DNA of 6,747 nt from Oscillospiraceae bacterium (GTDB taxonomy: Bacteria > Bacillota_A > Clostridia > Oscillospirales > Oscillospiraceae). The notes beneath the pieces are model-generated. The model was given only the letters and a program-made list of their open reading frames with translations. It did not search any database and was not told the DNA's origin. Location of the stretch: positions 1 to 6,747 of the forward strand of contig JAGBEM010000262.1 in NCBI GenBank assembly GCA_017936985.1. The letters run 5' to 3'. Shown here piece by piece: positions 1 to 6,181 of the stretch. Each line of letters begins with the position of its first letter. Positions within the stretch are counted from its first letter, which is position 1. Made by a program: the position numbers and the translations under genes.

Positions 1-339
1 CGCGACAAGCGGATCGAAGTGGCTCTGACCTACGTTTACGGCATTGGACCTTCCCGTGCGGCAGAAGTCCTGGCCAAGACCGGTATCAACCCCGATACCC
101 GCGTCAAGGACCTGACCGACGAGCAGGAGGCTCAGCTGCGTGAGGCCATTGAGCACAGCTATCTCATTGAGGGCGATCTGCGCCGTGAGACTGCGATGAA
201 CATCAAGCGGCTGAGCGAGATCGGCTGCTATCGCGGCACCCGTCATCGCCGGGGCCTGCCCGTCCACGGCCAGCGGACCAAGACCAATGCCCGTACCCGC
301 AAGGGACCCAAAAAGACCATCGCCAACAAGAAGAAGTAA
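1..339 (+). CDS. rpsM: 30S ribosomal protein S13, 5'-truncated by window edge
   Basis: S13 sits in the head of the 30S subunit and contacts the P-site tRNA and 16S rRNA. The reading frame is open from base 1 ([16 protein letters not shown]), so the gene enters from upstream. The family N-terminus is MARIAGVDLPR..., so about ten residues are missing. The GTG at 19 is an internal valine, not the start. Visible hallmarks are the helix-two-turn-helix [17 protein letters not shown], the mid-protein [31 protein letters not shown] block, and the basic tail [17 protein letters not shown]. It is first in the alpha-operon order S13-S11-S4-alpha-L17. The next gene follows after 14 bases with a strong ribosome site. 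Identification is essentially certain; only the 5' end is unseen. Confidence 0.97.
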   Translation, partial: RDKRIEVALTYVYGIGPSRAAEVLAKTGINPDTRVKDLTDEQEAQLREAIEHSYLIEGDLRRETAMNIKRLSEIGCYRGTRHRRGLPVHGQRTKTNARTRKGPKKTIANKKK

Positions 340-353
340 GGAGGGATATGTAA

Positions 354-758
354 ATGGCTACCAAAGCTGCTAACGGTAAGAAAGTCGTCAAGCGCCGTCG
401 CGAGCGCAAGAACGTAGAGAAGGGTGCGGCACATATCCGCTCCTCTTTCAATAACACCATGGTCACCATCACCGACCTGGAGGGCAACGCCCTTTCCTGG
501 GCTTCCTCCGGTGGACTGGGCTTCCGGGGCTCCCGGAAATCCACTCCCTTCGCCGCCCAGACCGCTGCTGAGACCGCGGCCAAGGCTGCGATGGAGCACG
601 GCCTCAAGACCGTCGAGGTCTATGTCAAGGGCCCCGGCCAGGGACGTGAGGCTGCCATCCGCGCTCTTCAGACCGCCGGTCTGGAAGTCGTTATGATCAA
701 GGACGTGACTCCCATTCCTCACAATGGCTGCCGTCCTCCCAAGAGACGTCGTGTCTGA
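354..758 (+). CDS. rpsK: 30S ribosomal protein S11
   Basis: S11 lies on the 30S platform and helps shape the mRNA exit and E-site region. The 134-residue product is slightly longer than usual for the family (about 128-130) because of a lysine/arginine-rich N-terminal extension. Diagnostic blocks are [16 protein letters not shown], the glycine-rich [19 protein letters not shown] stretch, [15 protein letters not shown] and the C-terminal [18 protein letters not shown]. The ATG start is preceded by AAGGAGG at 338-344, which overlaps the rpsM stop region and implies coupled translation. It belongs to the alpha operon. Confidence 0.98.
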   Translation: MATKAANGKKVVKRRRERKNVEKGAAHIRSSFNNTMVTITDLEGNALSWASSGGLGFRGSRKSTPFAAQTAAETAAKAAMEHGLKTVEVYVKGPGQGREAAIRALQTAGLEVVMIKDVTPIPHNGCRPPKRRRV

Positions 759-784
759 GAAAGCAATAGGAGGAATTTTGCGTT

Positions 785-1381
785 ATGGCTAAGAATATGC
801 AGCCCGTGCTGAAGCGTTGCAGAACGCTGGGCGTTTCTCCTGCCGCTATGGGTTACAGCAAGACTTCCAACAAGAACCCCGGCGGACAGAGAAGAGCTAA
901 GAAGTCTGAGTACGCTACTCAGCTGACTGAGAAGCAGAAGGTCAAGTTTGTCTACGGCATCCAGGAGAAGCAGTTCCGCAACTACTACGAGAAGGCCAGC
1001 CGCGCCGAGGGCAACACCGGCGAGACCCTGCTGACCTTCTGCGAGCGCCGTCTGGACAACGTCGTGTACCGTCTGGGCTTCGCCAACACCCGCCGTCAGG
1101 CCCGTCAGCTTGTCAACCACGGCCACTTCACCGTCAACGGCAAGCGGGTCGACATCCCCAGCTACCTCATCAAGGAAGGCGATGTTATCGCCGTTTCCGA
1201 GAAGGCCGCTTCCAATGGCTTCTTCAAGAAGCTGAAGGAGGACGATGCCTTTGTTGCTGCCCCCAAGTGGCTGGACCGTGATAAGAACACCCTCCAGGGT
1301 AAGGTCATCGCTCTGCCTACCAAGGCCGATATCGACTTCGATATTGCTGTGCACCTCATCGTCGAGTTGTACTCCAAGTAA
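785..1381 (+). CDS. rpsD: 30S ribosomal protein S4 (zinc-free form)
   Basis: S4 is a primary 16S rRNA binder that starts 30S body assembly, and in several bacteria it represses its own operon. The 198-residue product has an N-terminal S4 domain followed by the S4 RNA-binding fold at about residues 90-135 ([21 protein letters not shown], split by [22 protein letters not shown]). Only two cysteines are present (C12 and C86), so the four-cysteine zinc knuckle of C+ S4 proteins is absent and this is the C- type. The N-terminus [16 protein letters not shown] is typical of Oscillospiraceae-like Clostridia rather than Bacilli. TAGGAGG at 767-773 sits 11 bases before the ATG. rpoA follows after a 74-base gap with a small hairpin. 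Confidence 0.97.
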   Translation: MAKNMQPVLKRCRTLGVSPAAMGYSKTSNKNPGGQRRAKKSEYATQLTEKQKVKFVYGIQEKQFRNYYEKASRAEGNTGETLLTFCERRLDNVVYRLGFANTRRQARQLVNHGHFTVNGKRVDIPSYLIKEGDVIAVSEKAASNGFFKKLKEDDAFVAAPKWLDRDKNTLQGKVIALPTKADIDFDIAVHLIVELYSK

Positions 1382-1414
1382 TGATCCCCCCCTATCCGTA
1401 CGCAATCGAGTTTG

Positions 1415-1432
1415 GTGGGGCATCTGCTCCAC
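1415..1432 (+). promoter_or_regulatory. small hairpin in the rpsD-rpoA gap
   Basis: A 7-bp stem GTGGGGC / GCTCCAC (one G-U pair) with an ATCT loop ends 6 bases before the TAAGGAGGG ribosome site of rpoA. No T-run follows, so it is not an intrinsic terminator. It could pace translation of rpoA or mark a processing site. The stem is visible; the function is inferred and weak. Confidence 0.3.
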
Positions 1433-1455
1433 ACCATTAAGGAGGGTTTTGATTC

Positions 1456-2415
1456 ATGGTAGAAATTGAAAAGCCTCGCATCACCTGCATTGAGCAGCCG
1501 GAGAATCCCTCTTACGGCAAGTATGTCGTGGAACCTTTGGAGCGGGGCTACGGCATGACCCTGGGCAACAGCCTGCGCCGGATTCTTCTGAGCAGTCTGC
1601 CCGGCTATGCGGCTACCTCCGTAAAGATCCAGGGCGTACAGCATGAATTCTCTACCATCCCCGGTGTCACCGAGGATGTGACGGAGATCGTGCTGAATGT
1701 CAAGCGTCTTACTCCCAAGCTGCACAGCACCGGCGTCAAGACGGTGCACATCGACGCGGTTGGTCCCTGCGAGGTCACTGCCGCCGATATCAAGGCCGAT
1801 GCCGAGGTTGAGATCCTGAACCCGGAGCTGCACATCTGCACCCTGGGCGAGGGCGCCACATTTAATATGGAGATCACCCTGTCCCAGGGCCGGGGCTATG
1901 TCCCCGCTGAGCGGAATAAGACCCCTCAGACCGTCATCGGCGTGATCCCCATCGACTCCATCTATTCCCCTGTCACCAAGGTGAATTACACGGTGGAGCC
2001 CACCCGGGTCGGTGACAAGACCGACTTTGACAAGCTGACCCTGGAAATCTGGACGGATTCCACCATCGACGCCAAGGACGCCGTGTCCCTGGGCGCGAAG
2101 ATCCTGTCCGACCATCTGACGGTCTTTACGAACCTCTCTGACGCGGTCAGCACCTCCTCCACCGTGGTGGAAAAGACGGCTGACCGGCCCGACGCCAAGC
2201 TCGCCATGACCATTGACGAGTTGGATCTGTCGGTGCGGAGCTTTAACTGCCTGAAGCGGGCGAACATCAATACCGTGGCCGATCTGATCGGAAAGACCGG
2301 CGAGGATATGATGAAGGTCCGCAATATGGGCAAGAAGTCCCTGGATGAGGTCCAGAAGAAGCTGGAAATGATGGGTCTGTCCCTGGCCAGCGAAGAACCC
2401 GGCAGCAACAACTAA
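1456..2415 (+). CDS. rpoA: DNA-directed RNA polymerase subunit alpha
   Basis: The alpha subunit dimerises to scaffold assembly of beta and beta' and contacts UP elements and activators. The 319-residue product (usual 310-330) has both domains. The N-terminal assembly domain includes [25 protein letters not shown] near residues 26-51 and the [14 protein letters not shown] and [21 protein letters not shown] blocks. A linker at about 230-250 leads to the C-terminal DNA-binding domain, [20 protein letters not shown] from residue 252. R261 corresponds to the UP-element arginine R265 of E. coli. The helix-hairpin-helix [17 protein letters not shown] follows. The ATG has a strong ribosome site, TAAGGAGGG at 1438-1446. 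It is in the alpha operon between rpsD and rplQ. Confidence 0.98.
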   Translation: MVEIEKPRITCIEQPENPSYGKYVVEPLERGYGMTLGNSLRRILLSSLPGYAATSVKIQGVQHEFSTIPGVTEDVTEIVLNVKRLTPKLHSTGVKTVHIDAVGPCEVTAADIKADAEVEILNPELHICTLGEGATFNMEITLSQGRGYVPAERNKTPQTVIGVIPIDSIYSPVTKVNYTVEPTRVGDKTDFDKLTLEIWTDSTIDAKDAVSLGAKILSDHLTVFTNLSDAVSTSSTVVEKTADRPDAKLAMTIDELDLSVRSFNCLKRANINTVADLIGKTGEDMMKVRNMGKKSLDEVQKKLEMMGLSLASEEPGSNN

Positions 2416-2448
2416 TCGACTTACCTTTTAAAAAAGGAGGAAACGTTC

Positions 2449-2790
2449 ATGTTCGGCACTCGTAAGCTGGGTAAGACCAGCGCTCAGAGAAAGGCCCTGC
2501 TGCGTCAGCAGGTCACGGACCTTCTCAACAGCGGCAAGATGGAGACCACCTTCTATCGCGCCAAGGAAGTGCAGCCCGTGGTTGAGAAGATGATCACCCT
2601 GGGCAAGAAGGGCGACCTGGCGTCTTATCGCCGGGCGATGGCCTTCCTGACCAAGGAAGATGTGGCCCACAAGCTGTTTAAGGAGATTGCCCCCAAGTAC
2701 GCTGAGCGCAACGGCGGCTACACCCGTGTGACCCGTACCGGCGCCCGCCGGGGCGACGCCGCTGAGATGGCAGTCATCGAGCTGGTGTAA
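2449..2790 (+). CDS. rplQ: 50S ribosomal protein L17
   Basis: L17 binds 23S rRNA near the polypeptide exit tunnel rim and is required for 50S assembly. The 113-residue product is at the short end of the bacterial range (about 113-127). Hallmarks are the N-terminal [24 protein letters not shown], the [25 protein letters not shown] helix region and the C-terminal [36 protein letters not shown] at 2430-2440 precedes the ATG. It is the last gene of the alpha operon, and the terminator begins 20 bases after the stop. Confidence 0.98.
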   Translation: MFGTRKLGKTSAQRKALLRQQVTDLLNSGKMETTFYRAKEVQPVVEKMITLGKKGDLASYRRAMAFLTKEDVAHKLFKEIAPKYAERNGGYTRVTRTGARRGDAAEMAVIELV

Positions 2791-2810
2791 GAAGGCGACC
2801 AATGTGAAAT

Positions 2811-2846
2811 AAAGGCCTGCCGCGCAAACGGCGGCGGGCCTTTTTT
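2811..2846 (+). terminator. intrinsic terminator of the alpha operon
   Basis: A 13-bp stem (2811-2823 with 2831-2843, one G-U pair), GC-rich at its core, has a 7-base loop and ends in a run of six T at 2841-2846. It lies directly after rplQ and closes the ribosomal-protein transcription unit. Confidence 0.93.
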
Positions 2847-2880
2847 CACGGTCAATCCCGAAAAAAATCCGCAAAATGAC

Positions 2881-2909
2881 TTGACAAAACGGATATCATG
2901 TATTATAAT
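2881..2909 (+). promoter_or_regulatory. perfect-consensus housekeeping sigma promoter for tRNA-Thr
   Basis: The -35 TTGACA at 2881-2886 and -10 TATAAT at 2904-2909 are separated by exactly 17 bases, a full match to the sigma-A/sigma-70 consensus. Transcription would begin near 2915-2917, about 30 bases before the tRNA. Such strong promoters are common for stable RNA genes. Confidence 0.93.
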
Positions 2910-2946
2910 AGCAAAGCTGTCTGAGAGACACGAAAACAGAAAAGAT

Positions 2947-3021
<75 letters not shown>

Positions 3022-3022
<1 letters not shown>

Positions 3023-3060
3023 AAGCCTCTGAAATCTTCGGATTTCAGAGGCTTTTCTTT
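3022..3060 (+). terminator. tRNA-Thr terminator with UUCG tetraloop
   Basis: A perfect 15-bp stem (3022-3036 with 3041-3055) is closed by the very stable C(UUCG)G tetraloop. It is followed by a T-rich tail (TTTTCTTT). It starts at the last base of the tRNA CCA, so the primary transcript carries almost no spacer. Confidence 0.93.
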
Positions 3061-3099
3061 GCTATTGCAGGAAATCGGCAGCCAAAAGTTCAAAACCGC

Positions 3100-3111
3100 C
3101 AATTCTGCGAA
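3100..3111 (+). repeat. 12-bp direct repeat, left copy
   Basis: CAATTCTGCGAA here is identical to 6736-6747. With eight more bases to the left the match is 17 of 20 (AAAAxxxC before the 12-mer). It lies between the tRNA terminator and the integrase hairpin, where an attachment-site remnant might be expected. A 12-base match can arise by chance in a window this long. Confidence 0.35.
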
Positions 3112-3118
3112 AACAGTT

Positions 3119-3163
3119 AGACCGCATCCCTTCTTGCCACTTTTTGAAGAAGGGATGCGGTCT
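3119..3163. repeat. perfect 17-bp inverted repeat at the integrase start
   Basis: The arms at 3119-3135 and 3147-3163 are exactly complementary (AGACCGCATCCCTTCTT and its reverse complement) around an 11-base loop that holds five T. No T-run follows on the + strand, so a classical forward terminator is unlikely. It ends four bases before the likely integrase ATG (3168) and contains a possible TTG start (3144). It could be an insulating or regulatory hairpin, or part of an element end or recombination site. The structure is seen; the role is not known. Confidence 0.7.
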
Positions 3164-3167
3164 GATT

Positions 3168-3758
3168 ATGGGCAGAAAAATCACAATGAATGGACACAAT
3201 GGACAGTCGGTGGCGGAGGTGTTTCAGGACTTCATTTTCGCCAAAACTGCGGAGGGCGTTTCGGATATTACCATCCGCATTTACCACCAACATCTGCATA
3301 ACATCTCCAAATACCTTGACATAGAAAAGAGTATGCATTCTCTTTCCAAAAGGGACTTGGAGGACATGATTTGTGCAATGCGGGCGGCGGGACTTGCCCA
3401 CAATTCCATTTCCACTTATGTTCGTGTTCTAAGAACCTTTCTGAACTGGTGCCAAAAGGAAGGGCGTGCCAATCTGATAATCCCGAATATGAAGGATAAG
3501 GAAACGGTCAAGGAAACGGTCAAGGAAACCTATTCCGATGAAGAACTGTCTTTACTGCTCCAAAAGCCAAATGCAAACTGTTCTTTCCCTGAATATCGGA
3601 ATTGGGTGATTATCAATTTCCTGCTGAACAGCGGTTGCAGGGCTGCCACGGTGCGGAACATTCAGAATCGGGATGTGGACTTGGGCGCAAGGCAAATCGT
3701 TTACCGCCACACAAAGAACGGCAAAGTCCAGACCGTTCCAAGATGGTGTCCATTCTGA
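3168..3758 (+). pseudogene. tyrosine recombinase/integrase, frameshifted and 3'-truncated
   Basis: Integrases of this family cut and rejoin DNA through a tyrosine to insert or excise mobile elements. The 196 residues include the SAM-like core-binding domain (about 10-100, SVAEVFQDFIFAKTAEGVSD to VLRTFLNWCQKEGR) and the start of the catalytic domain from YSDEELSLLL. The first catalytic arginine (R158 in NSGCRAATVRNI) and the beta-hairpin lysine (K183 in HTKNGK) are present. The HxxR box, the second His and the nucleophile Tyr are missing; intact relatives have about 300 residues. After VQTVP the family-like sequence continues in another frame at 3740-3778 (KMVSILRDYIFQL), showing a frameshift before the truncation. 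The linker carries a KETV tandem duplication. ATG 3168 is preferred over TTG 3144, whose extra codons lie inside the inverted repeat, but no convincing ribosome site is visible for either. Not functional as an integrase. Confidence 0.85.
3498..3529 (+). repeat. 12-bp tandem duplication in integrase linker
   Basis: The unit AAGGAAACGGTC is present 2.67 times in a row. It encodes KETV-KETV-KET at residues 111-121, between the core-binding and catalytic domains. It is in frame, so it lengthens the linker by four residues per copy without breaking the gene. It probably arose by replication slippage. Confidence 0.85.
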
Positions 3759-3970
3759 GGGACTACATATTCCAACTGTAAGCCGCAGACATCCCCTAAG
3801 GCGGCGAAGTCCGCATACAGGGTTTTCTTCTCTACTGGCATATCGTGTTCTTCCAAGAGTTGTTCCAGTTCTCTCCGCTTTACAATTCTGTTCCTTCCTG
3901 CGTTGGCTTCAAGATATTGTTTCAGCAGCAACAAACGGACGGCAATGTAGTATTTTCCATAGTTTGCCAT
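3701..3970 (-). pseudogene. WYL-type transcriptional regulator, N-terminal HTH remnant
   Basis: The first roughly 67 codons (3970 down to about 3770) look like the DeoR/HTH_11-like N-terminus of WYL-domain regulators: a helical YYIAVRLLLLKQYLEAN, then RIVKRRELEQLLEEHDMPVEKKTLYADFAALGD, ending GLQLEY. The recognition-helix signature EKKTLYADFAAL matches the E(R/K)KT(I/L)Y-D-AL pattern of the family. Intact members have about 300 residues with a central WYL domain; here the frame runs into antisense integrase sequence and stops at 3701 with a 20-odd-residue unrelated tail. The ATG is well supported by AGGAGGGG (3976-3983) five bases upstream. It lies 32 bases downstream of the methyltransferase on the same strand, so the two could share a transcript. 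Any product could at most bind DNA. Confidence 0.65.
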
Positions 3971-4002
3971 AGTGTCCCCTCCTGTGGTGGGATTATCTGT
4001 GG

Positions 4003-4782
4003 TCAGTGGGCTATGAACATTCCATATTCTTTGGGAACCATAAGCACACCATCAATCATGTTTTGGGAAAGAATTGCTTTTATATCATCTCTTGGAACAC
4101 TTATCAAAGACGTCATGCTCGAAAGTGAATAGATGTAGTTCACCATATCATCCAAATCAGTAACAGCTAGGGCATCAGGATATTCCGCCATTTCAACATG
4201 ACTAAATACTCTTTCAAGAAAGCTTGAACCATTTTGAAGAGTAAAGTTTTTGTTTACTGTGTCTTCAACCCCATAATCTTTCAATAGGTTAGAAAGATAT
4301 TCGATGATACCATGCTCTCCATAAGTGGCACAGTAAAATGTTCCACCGACCTTCAATACTCGCCTGACTTCGGACAAACCTTTTTCTAAATCAGGAACGT
4401 GATACAACATCATATTGGCAATTACTACATCGAAGCTATCATTTTCAAAAGGTATGTCCTGAATATCAATTACCATATGTTGAACATTGGAAAATCCGCT
4501 TATCGTTGCCTTTGCCGTTTCCAACATTCCTTCCGAATAGTCAGAAAGCACAAGGCACTCACAGTTCTGAATAATGCGGTCATGTCCACACCACATATCA
4601 CCTGTTCCGCATCCTAGTTCGAGCACTCTCATGCCGTTCTCAATACAGTAATGATTTACAATCCAGTTTCCAAACCCTATCTTGTTGGTAGAGTATTTGG
4701 CATGAATTGAGATTCTTGTGTTTAAATTATTAGAATTGGCGTACTGCTTTTTCACAGCGGATGTATTGTTGACTTTGCTCAC
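4003..4782 (-). CDS. class I SAM-dependent methyltransferase (type 11/25 fold)
   Basis: This soluble 259-residue protein is predicted to transfer a methyl group from S-adenosylmethionine; the substrate cannot be told from sequence. Motif I, VLELGCGTGDMW, begins at residue 53. The ribose-binding acidic residue is D81 in LSDYSEGML. The adenine-contacting block is IDIQDIPF (105-112), motif IV/post-IV is FDVVIANMMLYHVPD (117-131), and a KVGGTFYCATYG strand follows near 144. The C-terminal 100 residues form a helical cap with no known motif. It lacks Erm-type or DNA-methyltransferase (NPPY/DPPY) catalytic motifs, pointing to a small-molecule substrate. The GTG start has AGAGGT (4791-4796) eight bases upstream. 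The gene is much more AT-rich than the ribosomal genes, which indicates horizontal transfer. It is the only apparently intact gene in the island, flanked by a WYL regulator remnant and a broken recombinase. Confidence 0.85.
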   Translation of the reverse strand: MSKVNNTSAVKKQYANSNNLNTRISIHAKYSTNKIGFGNWIVNHYCIENGMRVLELGCGTGDMWCGHDRIIQNCECLVLSDYSEGMLETAKATISGFSNVQHMVIDIQDIPFENDSFDVVIANMMLYHVPDLEKGLSEVRRVLKVGGTFYCATYGEHGIIEYLSNLLKDYGVEDTVNKNFTLQNGSSFLERVFSHVEMAEYPDALAVTDLDDMVNYIYSLSSMTSLISVPRDDIKAILSQNMIDGVLMVPKEYGMFIAH

Positions 4783-4790
4783 ACCAAATG

Positions 4791-4796
4791 ACCTCT
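4791..4796 (-). promoter_or_regulatory. ribosome-binding site supporting the GTG start of the methyltransferase
   Basis: On the - strand AGAGGT lies eight bases before GTG 4782. No other in-frame start nearby has as good a site, so this decides the start. Confidence 0.65.
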
Positions 4797-4815
4797 TTTC
4801 GTGCTTTTAACATGT

Positions 4816-4843
4816 ATTATAGCACAAAATCACATAAAATCAA
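4816..4843 (-). promoter_or_regulatory. promoter of the methyltransferase gene (extended -10)
   Basis: Read on the - strand, -35 TTGATT (4838-4843) and -10 TATAAT (4816-4821) are 16 bases apart. The -10 is preceded by TGC, giving an extended TGnTATAAT element. Predicted transcription starts near 4809, giving a short leader of about 27 bases. The gene therefore need not rely on the upstream recombinase for expression. Confidence 0.7.
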
Positions 4844-4844
4844 G

Positions 4845-4878
4845 TGGAACAGGGAACCTTTCACAGTTCCCTGTTCCA
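4845..4878 (-). terminator. terminator-like hairpin after the serine recombinase
   Basis: A perfect 13-bp inverted repeat (4845-4857 with 4866-4878, TGGAACAGGGAAC and its complement) with an 8-base loop starts one base beyond the recombinase stop codon. The tail read on the - strand is CTTGATTTTA, a weak T-run. Termination is probable; it separates the recombinase from the methyltransferase promoter. Confidence 0.65.
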
Positions 4879-4879
4879 T

Positions 4880-5296
4880 TTACTCCTCCAAAAGCCCAAT
4901 GTATTTGTAAACCGTTGTCCTGCTCAAATCACAAACTCTTGCCAATTCTGAAATGTTCAACTGCCCGTTTTTATAGGCGGGATAATGCCGGAGGAAGATT
5001 GCGGGGATGCTGTCTTTAGTTGTCTGCGGACGGCCTATCTGCTTGCCCTTGGCTTTGGCGTTCGCCATACCAGACCGCACACGCTCCCTTATCATAGCCA
5101 GTTCCAGTTGGCTGAATACACCTGCCATCTGTAAGAAAGCCTCGCTCATAGGGTCGGCTCTGCCCTCCCGGCAATCCAGCGTAATTGACCCCACAATCAC
5201 CAGCCGCAAACGTTTCTCCCGAACGGTGTCAATAATAGCACAAAGCTGCTGGGTGCTTCTGGCAAGGCGTGAAACCTCCAAAACGATGATGGTAGC
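4880..5296 (-). pseudogene. serine recombinase (resolvase/invertase family), N-terminus deleted
   Basis: Serine recombinases resolve or invert DNA through an N-terminal catalytic serine. The family-like sequence starts abruptly at about 5296 with ATIIVLEVSRLARSTQQL, which corresponds to roughly residue 60 of a 200-residue resolvase. The mid-domain is present, as is the long E-helix (MAGVFSQLELAMIRERVRSG), the arm AKAKGKQIGRP and a C-terminal HTH_7 domain (NISELARVCDLSRTTVYKYIGLLEE). The segment with the catalytic Ser and the YxRVS motif is absent, and the upstream sequence belongs to a hydrolase on the other strand. The frame stays open on the - strand to 5716, so an automatic call would give a 278-residue chimera. 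Inactive as a recombinase; a transposon origin is likely. Confidence 0.85.
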
Positions 5297-5297
5297 G

Positions 5298-5957
5298 GAC
5301 GGCCGGCCGGGCGAGGCCATTGCCGCCTTCGGCGATGCCATTACAGCCATGAATTTATGGGTGCCTGATCTGCGGCGGCGTATCCAGGAAACGGCGGATG
5401 CGGTTGCGCTGCTGAATCTTGGAATCAGCGGCAACCGGCTTCTGCGGGATACCAGCTTCGCAAAACAGCCCGGCCATGGGCAGCTTTTCGGACGGAGCGG
5501 CCTGAAAAGGCTGGAGTGGGATGTTTTGGAAGCCCCCGGAGTCTCGACTATGCTGCTGGCGTTGGGTGGAAATGACATCGCCCAGCCCGGCGGAAACCCT
5601 GCCTCATCACCGCCTGCCGCAGAGCGGTGTACGGAGAAGGAATTTATAGAGGGCTGCCGTGAGGTGATCCGCAGGTGCCATGAAAAAGAGATCCGGGTCA
5701 TTGGCTGCACCATCACGCCCTTCGGCGGTTATTTGACCGCAGATGCCGAAGCAATGAAAATTCGCCGTGAGATCAACCGCTGGATTCAGCAGAGCGGGGA
5801 ATTCGATGGAGTTGTGGATTTTGCCGGAGCGATTGCAGCCCCCGGCAACCCGGATTTTATGCTTGCGGCTTTGGATTCCGGTGATCATCTGCATCCCAGC
5901 GCGGCAGGCGGGAATGCGATGGCGGAATGTGTGGATTTGAATATGCTGCTGAGAAGC
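5298..5957 (+). pseudogene. GDSL/SGNH-family hydrolase remnant, 5'-truncated, GDS changed to GDA
   Basis: SGNH hydrolases are serine esterases or lipases. Four family blocks can be read in one frame. Block I is FGDAIT (5328-5345), where the nucleophile serine of FGDSIT is replaced by alanine. Block II is LNLGISGNRLLRD, block III LALGGNDIAQPGG, and block V DSGDHLHPSAAGGNAMAE with the catalytic Asp-x-x-His. The stretch after GDAIT is shorter than usual: relatives have roughly ten more residues before the WPDLLARRL-like helix, seen here as WVPDLRRRI. No native start or ribosome site is visible; upstream lies the antisense recombinase from about 5297. The C-terminus runs into AraC-like sequence. 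The frame is open from 5007 to 6044, but its first third is antisense recombinase and its last 30 codons are another gene's DNA. Confidence 0.8.
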
Positions 5958-5961
5958 TGGG

Positions 5962-6175
5962 ATAAAGGAGCAGGGAACCAGTTTTCCAAGGCTGCTGGAG
6001 GAGATCCGGATCTACCATGCCCGGAAGCTGCTGCTGGAATCTGACCAGACGGTGGAAGGAATCGCGCGAAATGTGGGATTTGGGGGACTTTGGGACAAAT
6101 GGCGCGTCCCGCAGCTTCAACCTCTTCCGGGATGCCGTCCTGGGGAAACCGGAAAGCTATTTGCCGCTGACCCCA
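5962..6175 (+). pseudogene. AraC-family regulator C-terminal HTH remnant, frameshifted
   Basis: Frame 1 from 5962 reads IKEQGTSFPRLLEEIRIYHA and then RKLLLESDQTVEGIARNVGFGG. This is the classic first HTH and linker helix of AraC/XylS proteins (LLEEIRIxxAxxLLLESDxTVEEIAxxVGF). The second HTH appears to continue in frame 2 after about 6085 as TNGASRSFNLFRDAVLGKPESY, resembling the family's xxSFxxxFRxxxGxxPxxY ending. A frameshift of 7 bases (or 1 modulo 3) lies between them in a G-rich stretch. The ligand-binding N-terminal domain is absent, and GDSL sequence precedes it directly. A dead fragment. The first helix pair is secure; the frame-2 part is less so. Confidence 0.65.
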
Positions 6176-6181
6176 ATCAAA

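Noticed and set aside
19..339. A 106-residue S13 starting at GTG 19
   Set aside because: The frame is open to base 1 with S13-like residues (RDKRIEV) before the GTG; the true start is outside the window.
719..1432. - strand open frame of 237 residues antisense to rpsD
   Set aside because: Low-complexity leucine/valine-rich translation mirroring rpsD codons; no independent support.
1162..2115. Long - strand open frame of 317 residues across rpsD/rpoA
   Set aside because: It is antisense to two certain genes, with no ribosome site and no family resemblance; a by-product of GC-rich codon bias.
3119..3163. Second terminator for the tRNA-Thr unit
   Set aside because: There is no T-run after the stem on the + strand, and a complete terminator already exists at 3022-3060.
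4003..4782. Ribosomal-RNA (Erm-type) resistance methyltransferase or DNA methyltransferase
   Set aside because: Motif I is the small-molecule type LELGCGTG, and no NPPY, DPPY or Erm-like catalytic block is visible.
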